Assembly: GCA_036377075.1 (NCBI GenBank)
Contig: DASUZB010000219.1
Span: 1 to 6,109, forward strand
DNA length: 6,109 nt
Source of the DNA: DASUZB01 sp036377075
GTDB lineage: Bacteria > Actinomycetota > CALGFH01
Direction of reading: 5' to 3'
In this document: positions 1 to 4,571 of the stretch, in pieces
How positions within the stretch are numbered: the first letter of the stretch is position 1
Layout of the letters: the number at the start of each line of letters is the position of its first letter
Translations under genes and position numbers: made by a program
The notes under the pieces: generated by a model
The model's database searches: none
Seen by the model: the letters and a program-made list of their open reading frames with translations, nothing else
What the model was told of the DNA's origin: nothing

Positions 1-435
1 ATGTTCTTGTCCTGGCACCACGTCCAGGACAAGCCGCGGGCAGCCCGGGAGCTGGCCAGGGTGCTCAGGCCCGCTGGGCGGCTGCTACTGCGCGCGAATT
101 TCAGCGACCATCATCCCCGGCCGTGGTGGCTGGAGCACTTCCCCCGCGGCTTTGAGGTGGACGCCTCGCTGTTTCAGCCGCTGCACGAGGTCATCGCGAC
201 ATTCACGTCGGCCGGCTGGCGCGTTGCCAGCTTCGGCACGGTCACCGCGCCGTCCTCCGGCACCCGCGGTGACGTGCTCGAACGGCTGCGCCTGCGCACC
301 CTTTCGTTCTTCGCTCACCTCAGTCCCGACGAGCTGGAGGCCGGCTTCCGCCGCCTGGAGCAGGCCGTTTCCGCAGATCCCGGCGCACCAGCGCCGGTGC
401 TTTCTGAGCCGCTGCTCACGCTCGAACGGCGCTAG
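1..435 (+). CDS. Class I SAM-dependent methyltransferase, C-terminal part (5' end outside window)
   Basis: This reading frame is open from the first base, so the visible ATG is probably an internal Met and the gene starts upstream. It ends at TAG 433-435. The 144 visible residues carry the second half of a Rossmann-type SAM methyltransferase. MFLSWHHVQD (residues 1-10) matches the post-motif-IV segment usually seen as 'sfhHv.D' in the Methyltransf_11/25 families. ELARVLRPAGRLLLR (17-31) is the helix, turn and strand (motif V region) following it. The SAM-binding glycine loop (motif I) must lie upstream. The rest is a variable cap and C-terminal helix region, so the methyl acceptor cannot be inferred. 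The enzyme should be cytosolic. No same-strand gene follows for more than 4 kb, so it is the last gene of any operon. Family assignment is from recognisable motifs; substrate is unknown. Confidence 0.85.
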   Translation: MFLSWHHVQDKPRAARELARVLRPAGRLLLRANFSDHHPRPWWLEHFPRGFEVDASLFQPLHEVIATFTSAGWRVASFGTVTAPSSGTRGDVLERLRLRTLSFFAHLSPDELEAGFRRLEQAVSADPGAPAPVLSEPLLTLERR

Positions 436-620
436 GTCAGCTTGGTTGGCGGGCCGCGGGCGTAAGGCCGACGTCAGCCTCGCGGCACTCCAACCCGCAT
501 CGCTGGCCGACCTCCGCAGGCGCAGCGAGTCCCAGAGCAGCAGATCGAAATCTTCCCGAGGCCCGATGTCGGTGGGACCGCGGGGTGGACGTGCCATTCG
601 ATGCGGAATCGAATGCGCCA

Positions 621-715
621 TGGTCATCCCCACGGTCATCCAGTCGACCCCGAGGGGTTCCGTCAGGACCCCACCAGACCGATGCGGCATCCAACGTGAG
701 CAGGGAGAACCCGAC
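621..715 (-). repeat. Diverged repeat, copy 1 (leader plus start of a short ORF)
   Basis: This aligns without gaps to 2346-2440 at a constant offset of 1725 bases. By hand count 61 of 95 bases are identical, clustered in blocks: 13/13 at 691-703, 8/8 at 662-669, and 16/19 at 621-639. The 21-base and 22-base stretches between blocks have near-random identity but exactly the same length. Read on the minus strand, the order is CTGCTCACGTTGG, then GTCCTGAC, then a pair of ATGACC words 12 bases apart. In this copy they give the peptide MTVGMT. The following codons give IPHRMA.P, resembling VPNRLA.P in copy 2 after a two-codon length difference. It may be a promoter/leader plus the head of a duplicated small gene, with this copy decayed. 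Confidence 0.55.
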
Positions 716-736
716 TGACGCCGTCCGGTTCGACTG

Positions 737-760
737 GAAGCAGCTGCTTCGTAATCGAAG
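737..760. promoter_or_regulatory. 14-bp perfect palindrome overlapping a second inverted repeat
   Basis: GAAGCAGCTGCTTC at 737-750 is a perfect 14-bp palindrome. Its last four bases also start CTTCG-TAAT-CGAAG (747-760), a 5-bp inverted repeat with a 4-nt spacer. TTCGA at 729-733 and TCGAA at 755-759 bracket the region as an outer pair. Such a site could bind a dimeric regulator, or fold into one of two mutually exclusive hairpins in RNA. It lies about 35 bases upstream, in the minus direction, of the conserved block of repeat copy 1. There is no direct evidence of function. Confidence 0.3.
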
Positions 761-905
761 GGTCGCGCCCACCTGCCCAGGAGCGGTCGTTTCCCGCGTG
801 GCAGCAGCAAGGGCGAATCCCTGTCCCAGACGTGGGAGCGCCTGCGGTGGGCCTAGCCCACGCGGGCCGGCCCTGCCGGCTAGCCTTCCAAGGTGCGTGA
901 CGAGC

Positions 906-943
906 GGCTCGGCAGCGCGCAGGTCGGGCGCCGCTGCCGAGCC
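906..943 (-). terminator. Hairpin just past the stop of the 307-aa gene
   Basis: GGCTCGGCAGCG (906-917) and CGCTGCCGAGCC (932-943) are perfect 12-bp complementary arms with a 14-nt loop. They lie 11 bases downstream of the TGA stop at 955-957 (minus strand). An outer CCAAGG/CCTTGG pair (888-893 and 947-952) could extend the structure. The position fits a transcription terminator for the minus-strand cluster. No T-run follows on the minus strand, so it would be a hairpin-only terminator of the kind common in GC-rich actinobacteria, or an mRNA-stabilising 3' end. Confidence 0.5.
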
Positions 944-954
944 AGGCCTTGGCT

Positions 955-1878
955 TCAGGCGGTCAGGTCCGGGTCGTCCCGGCCGGTGAAGACCGGCTTG
1001 CCCGGTGGCGGACCGGACCGCAGCCCGCTGACGTCGATGCCGAAGCGGTGCGCCGTGCGCCCGGCGGCCAGCCCGCCGGGCAGCGGCGGCTTCCAGCCAC
1101 CGTCGCGCTGCGGCGCCGAGGGTGACGGCGCGGCCGGCCGGCCCAGCGTGCCTGGGCGCCGGCTGGCGTGCCGGCGCCAGCGGACGGCGAGCGACCGGAT
1201 CGAGGGCGAGCCGGGCGGCGGCCGAAACAGCCACAGGAACACGCCCGTGGTCAGCAGCAGCACGGGCAGCACGAGCCACAGGTTGGGAGCGGCCGGCGCT
1301 GGGCCGACCGCGCCGCTGCCTCCGGCGCCAGGGCCCGGTGGGCTGGTGCCAGGTGGCAGCGTGTTCGGGACGGTCACCGCCGGCGCGGTGGTGGGCCGTG
1401 GCGCGGTGGTGGTCGGCTCGGTGGTGGGCCGTGACGCGGTGGTGGGTGGGCTGGCGGGCCGTGGCGCGGTGGTGGGTGGCCTGGTCGGGAGCGGTGCGGT
1501 GGTGGGTGGTGGGCTGGCGGGCCGCGGTGCGGTGGTGGGTGGGCTGGTGGACCGTGGCGCGGTGGTCGGCGGACTGGTCGTCGGCGGTCCGGTGGTCGGC
1601 GGGCCGGTGGAGGCCGGCGGCGCGACCGTGGTCGGTGGGGCGGTGACGGTCACCGCCACGGTGGTCGGCGGGCCGGTCGTGCCTGGCTGCTCCGTGACCG
1701 TCGTCTCCGCCCCGGCACCGGGAAGCCCCGCGGATGCCAGCGGCACCCAGGCGTCAGTCTCCGCCTGGCCGCCGCCGGCGTCACCACCTGCCTCGAGCAG
1801 CAGCAGCACGACGACCACCGCGATCGCCGCAACCCAGAGCGACGCGGGGAACGACGCCTTCCTCCGCACGCTGTGCAC
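955..1878 (-). CDS. Two-membrane-segment protein with long Pro/Thr-rich linker, unassigned
   Basis: The start is GTG at 1876-1878, chosen because AGGCGG lies 4 bases upstream and a basic N-terminus then precedes the first hydrophobic segment; the stop is TGA at 955-957. The 307-aa product has a basic head (RRK, 5-7) and a first hydrophobic segment at about 12-28 (signal anchor or uncleaved signal). A linker very rich in Pro, Thr and Ala follows (about 59-180), with repeats of PPTTAPRPAS type, then a second hydrophobic segment at 199-218 and a basic tail (219-307). Positive residues flank both hydrophobic segments on the tail sides, predicting N-in/C-in topology with about 170 residues outside. 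The linker resembles wall-spanning, possibly O-glycosylated spacers of actinobacterial surface proteins. I do not recognise a catalytic domain or named family. It begins 13 bases after the upstream gene ends, so the two are probably co-translated. Its length may vary between strains because of the repeats. Confidence 0.7.
   Translation of the reverse strand: MHSVRRKASFPASLWVAAIAVVVVLLLLEAGGDAGGGQAETDAWVPLASAGLPGAGAETTVTEQPGTTGPPTTVAVTVTAPPTTVAPPASTGPPTTGPPTTSPPTTAPRSTSPPTTAPRPASPPPTTAPLPTRPPTTAPRPASPPTTASRPTTEPTTTAPRPTTAPAVTVPNTLPPGTSPPGPGAGGSGAVGPAPAAPNLWLVLPVLLLTTGVFLWLFRPPPGSPSIRSLAVRWRRHASRRPGTLGRPAAPSPSAPQRDGGWKPPLPGGLAAGRTAHRFGIDVSGLRSGPPPGKPVFTGRDDPDLTA
1376..1618 (-). repeat. Imperfect 30-bp tandem repeat encoding PPTTAPRPAS-type units
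   Basis: A unit starting gcggtggtgggtgggctggc begins at 1436, 1466, 1496, 1529 and 1559, with a further degenerate unit at 1589-1618. Spacing is 30 bases except one 33-base unit (1496-1528) that adds a proline codon. Looser copies extend leftwards to about 1376. Every spacing is a multiple of three, so the reading frame of the minus-strand gene is kept while the number of Pro/Thr units can change. The + strand consists largely of G and T here and the minus strand of C and A, a strong local strand bias that can promote slippage. Confidence 0.85.
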
Positions 1879-1891
1879 CTGGCCGCCTGGG

Positions 1892-2227
1892 TCAACAGAC
1901 CCGATCAGCGGTCGCCCCCCCGAGGAGCAGTCCCCCGGGGGTCGGTGGCTTGGCGACCAACCCCATCAGGCCGAGCAGGTGTACCAGCGCCAGAATCGCC
2001 AGCGGGGTGACGCTCTGCTCCCTCCTGTACCACGGGCGGTCGGGGCCAGGCCGTGGCGGAGGTGGTGCGCCCCACTGGGACGGTGTTGGTAGCTGCTTGC
2101 CCTGCGGTGGCCCCCATGCTGGCGGCTGCTCGGGCTGCGACGGCGGCGTCGATACTGGTGGTTGGGCCGGTGGCTGGTTGGGCTGCTGCGATCCGCAACC
2201 TTGCGGGTTCACCCATCGGTCAGGCAC
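1892..2227 (-). CDS. Pro/Gln-rich protein with one C-terminal membrane segment, unassigned
   Basis: The start is GTG at 2225-2227, supported by a very good Shine-Dalgarno AAGGTGG (plus positions 2235-2241) seven bases upstream; the stop is TGA at 1892-1894. The 111-aa product has a hydrophilic N-terminal two-thirds (about 1-66) rich in Pro and Gln (for example QQPNQPPAQPP, 14-24). A basic patch WYRR (66-69), a hydrophobic segment (about 75-91, PLAILALVHLLGLMGLV) and a short Gly-rich tail follow. The layout recalls actinobacterial 'Pro/Gln-rich head plus PLAI-type helix' membrane proteins such as those around DUF4190. Those normally have longer membrane domains, so a frameshifted or shortened relative is possible. 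It overlaps the stop of the short ORF upstream by 19 bases and is followed 13 bases later by the 307-aa gene, so it looks like the middle gene of a co-translated set. Confidence 0.65.
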   Translation of the reverse strand: MPDRWVNPQGCGSQQPNQPPAQPPVSTPPSQPEQPPAWGPPQGKQLPTPSQWGAPPPPRPGPDRPWYRREQSVTPLAILALVHLLGLMGLVAKPPTPGGLLLGGATADRVC

Positions 2228-2376
2228 GGCAGGCCCACCTTCGACGGAAAAAGGGTGCAGTCGCCATTACAGGCGTCGAGGACAGCCAGATCGATACGCC
2301 CTCGGGGCAGGGCGAGGCGGTTCGGTACATCACGTTCGGGGAGGCTGGTCATTCTCTCGGTCATTCCACCAGCCAT
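2209..2376 (-). CDS. Short ORF (up to 55 aa), first gene of the minus-strand cluster, unassigned
   Basis: This frame ends at TGA 2209-2211, 19 bases inside the next gene. Possible starts are ATG at 2376, 2364 and 2352 (55, 51 or 47 aa); the first has the best, though weak, site (CAGG six bases upstream). The predicted protein includes SLPERDVPNRLALPRG followed by RIDLAVLDACNGDCTLF, a mixed hydrophilic/hydrophobic chain with two cysteines four residues apart and no signal peptide. The region around its start is repeated at 621-715, where the same frame gives a related N-terminus with whole-codon length differences. That is the main support for coding. Against it, third-position GC is only about three quarters, lower than in neighbouring genes. 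I do not recognise the family. It could be a leader peptide, a real small protein, or a decayed gene. Confidence 0.35.
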   Translation of the reverse strand: MAGGMTERMTSLPERDVPNRLALPRGRIDLAVLDACNGDCTLFPSKVGLPCLTDG

Positions 2377-2440
2377 GATGTGCCTGGTCAGGACGATACT
2401 GGCTGGGCGCGCCCACCAACGTGAGCAGCCAGGATCCGAC
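2346..2440 (-). repeat. Diverged repeat, copy 2 (upstream region and start of the short ORF)
   Basis: This is the partner of 621-715 at a fixed offset of 1725 bases: 13/13 identity at 2416-2428, 8/8 at 2387-2394, 16/19 at 2346-2364, and 8/12 at 2429-2440. In this copy the two ATGACC words are in frame in the short ORF ending at 2209. A TATCGT word lies just upstream of GTCCTGAC on the minus strand and could be a -10 element, but it is not conserved in copy 1. A weaker third resemblance (ggtcattcc...attccacc) occurs at 2626-2648. Confidence 0.55.
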
Positions 2441-2500
2441 CCGTCAGACCTGCTGGATGGGTGCGCTGCGACTCATGACCGGATGGCACCAGATGGACGC

Positions 2501-2574
2501 GGGGCTGTAGCTCAGTCGGTCCGCGCAAGCGGCTCATAACCGCTAGGTCGCAGGTTCGAGGCCTGCCAGTCCAC
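2501..2574 (+). tRNA. tRNA with CAU anticodon (Met or lysidine-type Ile), degenerate, possibly a pseudogene
   Basis: The cloverleaf is clear. The acceptor 5' strand is GGGGCTG (2501-2507). The D-arm is 2510-2526 with GG in its loop. The anticodon stem AGCGG/CCGCT (2528-2532, 2540-2544) encloses loop CTCATAA, giving anticodon CAT. The variable loop is AGGTC, and the T-stem GCAGG/CCTGC has a TTCGAGG loop. Faults: the 1:72 pair is G-A, the 4:69 pair is G-T, the D-stem has a T-C mismatch, T-loop position 60 is G, and no CCA follows (bases after the acceptor are CAGC). Anticodon CAU means elongator Met or, with lysidine modification, Ile2; G1 with a regular anticodon loop argues against an initiator. 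It may still fold and work, but the combined defects suggest a decaying or horizontally acquired copy. Neighbouring repeats and a possible gene stump support rearrangement here. Confidence 0.6.
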
Positions 2575-2639
2575 AGCGCAAAGCAAGCGAGTCTGACATT
2601 GGCTCGCCGACGGGTTGGCAGCCCCGGTCATTCCGACGG

Positions 2640-2714
2640 CTATTCCACCGCCGGCAACCGGCCATGGCCGGTCACACCAACCGTGGTCTCGATGGAGCTC
2701 CTGGTGAGCTGCAT
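2640..2714 (-). CDS. 24-codon ORF with strong ribosome binding site; possible stump of a broken gene
   Basis: ATG at 2712-2714 is preceded by AAGGGAG (plus 2721-2727) six bases upstream, one of the best ribosome binding sites in the window. The frame closes at TAG 2640-2642. The peptide starts MQLTRSSIETTVG and has no signal or membrane segment. Such an opening resembles, from memory and unverified, the N-terminus of small actinobacterial cupin proteins that continue 'GPxxWFTG'. That continuation is absent, so the ORF may be the first 13 or so codons of a broken cupin gene fused to unrelated DNA. It lies 72 bases downstream of the exporter gene on the same strand and could be in its message. 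Alternatively it is a genuine small peptide. Confidence 0.35.
   Translation of the reverse strand: MQLTRSSIETTVGVTGHGRLPAVE
2657..2672. promoter_or_regulatory. 16-bp perfect palindrome
   Basis: ACCGGCCATGGCCGGT is a perfect 16-bp palindrome and could also fold as a 6-bp stem with a 4-nt loop. It lies inside the 24-codon ORF, after the point where resemblance to a known protein start ends. It could be a dimeric regulator site, or a weak terminator for the exporter transcript. No T-run is present. Confidence 0.25.
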
Positions 2715-2786
2715 GTCGTTCTCCCTTTCGAGGCTTTCGATGGAGCGGGGTCCTGCAAAGAGGGCAGCACGCACGGTTACGCCTCC

Positions 2787-3425
2787 TCAGTCCCGGCGAC
2801 CGGTGAGTGCAAGGCGGACGCCCAGCCCGATCATCAGCAGGCCGCCGGTCCCTCCGACCACCTCCAGCCGCCGCGGCGAGCGCGCGAACCAGTTCCGGGC
2901 TGCCCCGGCGGCCATGGCCCAGGTGCTGTCCGAAAGCAGGGCGATGGCGACGAACACCAGGCCCAGCGACAACAGTTGCAGCGGAACGTGGCCCCTGTCC
3001 GGCGCGGCGAACTGCGGCAGGACCGCGGCGAAGAACACCGCGCCCTTCGGGTTGGTGGCACCCACGGCGAACCCTTCCAGCACGATCCGGCGGGTCCGGC
3101 GGGGGGCCACCGCCGCGTCCAAGGCCCGGGCCAGGGCGCGGCGCTGCCGGATGGCGTGCACGCCCAGGTAGACGACGTAGCACGCGCCGAGGAGCTTCAG
3201 CACGGTGAACGCCTGCGCGGAGCGCTCCACGACGGCGCCGATCCCAAGGGCGACGGCGGTCACCTGCAGGTACGAGCCGGCCGCGTTGCCCGCGACCGCG
3301 GCCAGCCCCGCCCTTCGGCCCAATGCCACGGCCCGTCCGACCGAGAACAGGACGCTCGGGCCGGGGATGACGAGGACGACGAGGGCGGCCGCGGCGAACG
3401 GCAGCAGGCGGTCGAGCGGGATCAC
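2787..3425 (-). CDS. LysE/RhtB family amino-acid exporter
   Basis: This is an inner-membrane exporter of the LysE/RhtB family, which export amino acids or related metabolites such as lysine, threonine or homoserine; the substrate is not predictable. I chose GTG at 3423-3425, giving 212 aa, because it places the family N-terminus (hydrophobic helix, then PGPSVLF at 21-27) at the usual position. An upstream in-frame GTG at 3459-3461 would add 12 atypical residues. Supporting features are PGP at 21-23, GLAAVAGNAAGSY (40-52), the family-typical KLLGACYVVYLGVHAIR (77-93), NPKG (125-128), and about six hydrophobic helices ending near GGLLMIGLGVRLAL. The length is normal and no frameshift is seen. 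The Shine-Dalgarno is weak. It is separated by 100 bases from the small membrane gene upstream, so it may have its own promoter. Confidence 0.93.
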   Translation of the reverse strand: MIPLDRLLPFAAAALVVLVIPGPSVLFSVGRAVALGRRAGLAAVAGNAAGSYLQVTAVALGIGAVVERSAQAFTVLKLLGACYVVYLGVHAIRQRRALARALDAAVAPRRTRRIVLEGFAVGATNPKGAVFFAAVLPQFAAPDRGHVPLQLLSLGLVFVAIALLSDSTWAMAAGAARNWFARSPRRLEVVGGTGGLLMIGLGVRLALTGRRD

Positions 3426-3525
3426 GCGCCCAGCTTGCCAGGCCGTCCCACCGCCGACCACCCTGGGCCGCGAGCGGCGTTACGTGACGATCGTGGTCAC
3501 CACCGCGATGCTGGTCGGTGCCCGA

Positions 3526-3702
3526 TCAGTCCAGATCCGAGCGGTGCTCCGCCGGGATGAGCACGAGGTTCAGCAGCAGCGCCTCGACGACCGCCGACCG
3601 TTGCAGGTAGGCGAAGACGCCGGCGACCACCCCGGCGGCGAACAGCAGGGCGCAGGCGAGCACGGTCGTCCTCGACAGGTGGCGTGACGCGCCGACTCGC
3701 AC
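3526..3702 (-). CDS. 58-aa single-pass membrane protein coupled to SRAP, unassigned
   Basis: GTG at 3700-3702 starts two bases after the SRAP stop codon, with GAGG seven bases upstream inside the end of the SRAP gene; the stop is TGA at 3526-3528. The product opens with a basic head (VRVGASRHLSR), has a hydrophobic segment at about 12-28 (TVLACALLFAAGVVAGVFAY), and continues with a second mildly hydrophobic stretch (EALLLNLVLIP) before a charged end. This predicts one membrane span with N-in topology, perhaps with an amphipathic or partly inserted second helix. The near-zero spacing makes translational coupling to SRAP likely. I do not recognise a family. It is real by position, ribosome binding site and composition, but its function is unknown. 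Confidence 0.65.
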   Translation of the reverse strand: MRVGASRHLSRTTVLACALLFAAGVVAGVFAYLQRSAVVEALLLNLVLIPAEHRSDLD

Positions 3703-3704
3703 GC

Positions 3705-4418
3705 CTACGCCTCGTCGGCGGTGCGGGCCTCGTGGCCCTCCAGCGGCTCGGTCAGCTCCGGGCGGTTGTTGCGCACGTCGCCGACGGCCAAGTCCACCGG
3801 CCACAGCGCCAGGCGCTCCTCCGGGGCGGGGTCGAGGAGCGCGGTGAGCTGCTCGACGTCGCGGTTGTCGGAGTCGAGCCAGGCGTCCCACGCCTCCGGG
3901 GGCAGGATCACCGGCATGCGGTGGTGTATCGAGCCCATCAGCTCGTTGGCGCTGGTGGTCAGGATCGTGCACGTCCACAACTGCTCGCCGCTGTCCGGGT
4001 CGCGCCAGTCCGCCCACAGGCCCGCGAGCGCCAGTGGCTGGCCGTCGCGGGCGGCGATGAAGAACGGCTGCTTGCGGCGGCCCTTGCCCATGTCCTGCCA
4101 CTCGTAGAAGCCGTCGGCCGGGATGATGCAGCGCCGGTGGGCCAGGGCGGTCTGCCAGCTCTTCTTCTCCCGCACGGTCTCGGCGCGCAGGTTGATCATC
4201 CGGTTGCCGATCTTGCGGTCCTTGGCCCACCTGGGCACCAGCCCCCAGCGCAGCTCGCGGAGCTGGCGGGCGCCGTCGCTGCCGGCGAGGACGACGAGCA
4301 CGTCGCTCGCCGGGGCGACGTTCCAGCTCGGCTGGTGGCCCTCGACGCCGACCGGCTCGGCGCGGAACTGCTCGGCCCAGAGCGAGGGCTGGGTCGAGGC
4401 GCTGTAGCGACCGCACAT
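3705..4418 (-). CDS. SRAP-domain abasic-site-processing protein (YedK/HMCES type)
   Basis: SRAP proteins bind abasic sites in single-stranded DNA and form a covalent thiazolidine link through Cys2, shielding the lesion from strand breakage. The 237-aa product has every key element: Cys2 directly after the initiator Met in MCGRY (1-5), WNVAP (32-36), RWGLVPRW (57-64), NLRAET (76-81), IIPADGFYEW with Glu106 (98-107), and HHRMPVIL (165-172), whose first His fits the catalytic His of E. coli YedK. The length is normal for the family. ATG at 4416-4418 is fixed by the requirement for Cys at position 2. There is no Shine-Dalgarno at usual spacing, but a TATGTT word lies six bases upstream, suggesting a leaderless message. 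It is divergent from the LAL regulator and followed two bases later by the small membrane gene. The C-terminal tail (about 205-237) is acidic and variable. Confidence 0.96.
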   Translation of the reverse strand: MCGRYSASTQPSLWAEQFRAEPVGVEGHQPSWNVAPASDVLVVLAGSDGARQLRELRWGLVPRWAKDRKIGNRMINLRAETVREKKSWQTALAHRRCIIPADGFYEWQDMGKGRRKQPFFIAARDGQPLALAGLWADWRDPDSGEQLWTCTILTTSANELMGSIHHRMPVILPPEAWDAWLDSDNRDVEQLTALLDPAPEERLALWPVDLAVGDVRNNRPELTEPLEGHEARTADEA

Positions 4419-4571
4419 GCCATCAACATATCAGCACCTTCCGACCATCCTGACGTCGGCGTGCCATGCCGAGCGCCGCGCGGCGGGTGGCGACCGACCG
4501 TCCCGCCGTGCTCTCCTGGGACGTCGCCGCCGGCCCGGCGGGGACGGCGGGGATGGGGAGGCGCTGCGCCA
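4419..4571. promoter_or_regulatory. Divergent intergenic region between SRAP and the LAL regulator
   Basis: This 153-bp stretch must hold the promoter of SRAP and probably that of the regulator. It contains the SRAP -10 candidate (4425-4430), a 12-bp GC-rich palindrome at 4474-4485 (CGCCGCGCGGCG), and the regulator's ribosome binding site GGAGG at 4557-4561. No actinobacterial LexA-type box is visible. The palindrome is weak evidence because it consists only of G and C. Confidence 0.45.
4425..4430 (-). promoter_or_regulatory. Candidate -10 element giving a leaderless SRAP message
   Basis: On the minus strand TATGTT (fits TANNNT) ends six bases before the SRAP ATG. With normal -10 to start-site spacing, transcription would begin at or within a base or two of the A of ATG. 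The absence of a properly spaced ribosome binding site agrees: AAGGTG is present but about 16 bases away. No convincing -35 hexamer was found. Confidence 0.4.

Larger units (their letters stand above)
436..905. other. Gene-poor interval between the methyltransferase and the Pro/Thr-rich protein cluster
   Basis: I see no convincing complete gene here. Several reading frames are open simply because GC-rich DNA has few stop codons; none has a family-like protein, a good start site and a fitting length. The interval holds a diverged repeat (621-715), a perfect palindrome overlapping a second inverted repeat (737-760), and two short hairpins at 847-861 (arms of 6 with a 3-nt loop) and 866-880 (arms of 5 with a 5-nt loop). 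On the minus strand, the frame starting at the ATG at 639 resembles the short ORF at 2376-2209 for its first 20 or so codons. It then stays open antisense through the methyltransferase, which makes a full-length gene unlikely. Confidence 0.5.

Noticed and set aside
725..740. CCGGTTCGACTGG, looking like a tRNA T-arm and possible attachment-site remnant
   Set aside because: The flanking bases do not form the 5-bp T-stem and do not match the 3' end of the tRNA at 2550-2574.
85..810. 241-codon minus-strand frame through the methyltransferase and the gene-poor interval
   Set aside because: It runs antisense across 350 bases of a recognisable methyltransferase. Only its segment near 639-570 shows resemblance to another ORF, and that is reported as repeat copy 1.
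437..1279. 280-codon Arg/Ala-rich minus-strand frame
   Set aside because: It is out of frame with the 307-aa gene and has low-complexity composition, no motif and no good start site.
1371..1620. Regular repeat considered as a CRISPR array
   Set aside because: Units are contiguous with no unique spacers, and all spacings are multiples of three inside an open protein-coding frame.
893..2092. 399-codon plus-strand frame with VVGG/GAVVGG repeats
   Set aside because: The repeats mirror the 30-bp tandem units. The minus-strand reading gives a basic head, two membrane segments and a Pro/Thr linker with ribosome binding sites; the plus frame has no such support.
2512..3183. 223-codon minus-strand frame covering the exporter and the tRNA
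   Set aside because: It is out of frame with the clear LysE/RhtB gene, and its C-terminus is just the tRNA read antisense, a common false gene.
4474..4485. 12-bp palindrome considered as a defined operator
   Set aside because: It consists only of G and C in very GC-rich DNA, so chance is a fair explanation; it is mentioned only as part of the intergenic region.
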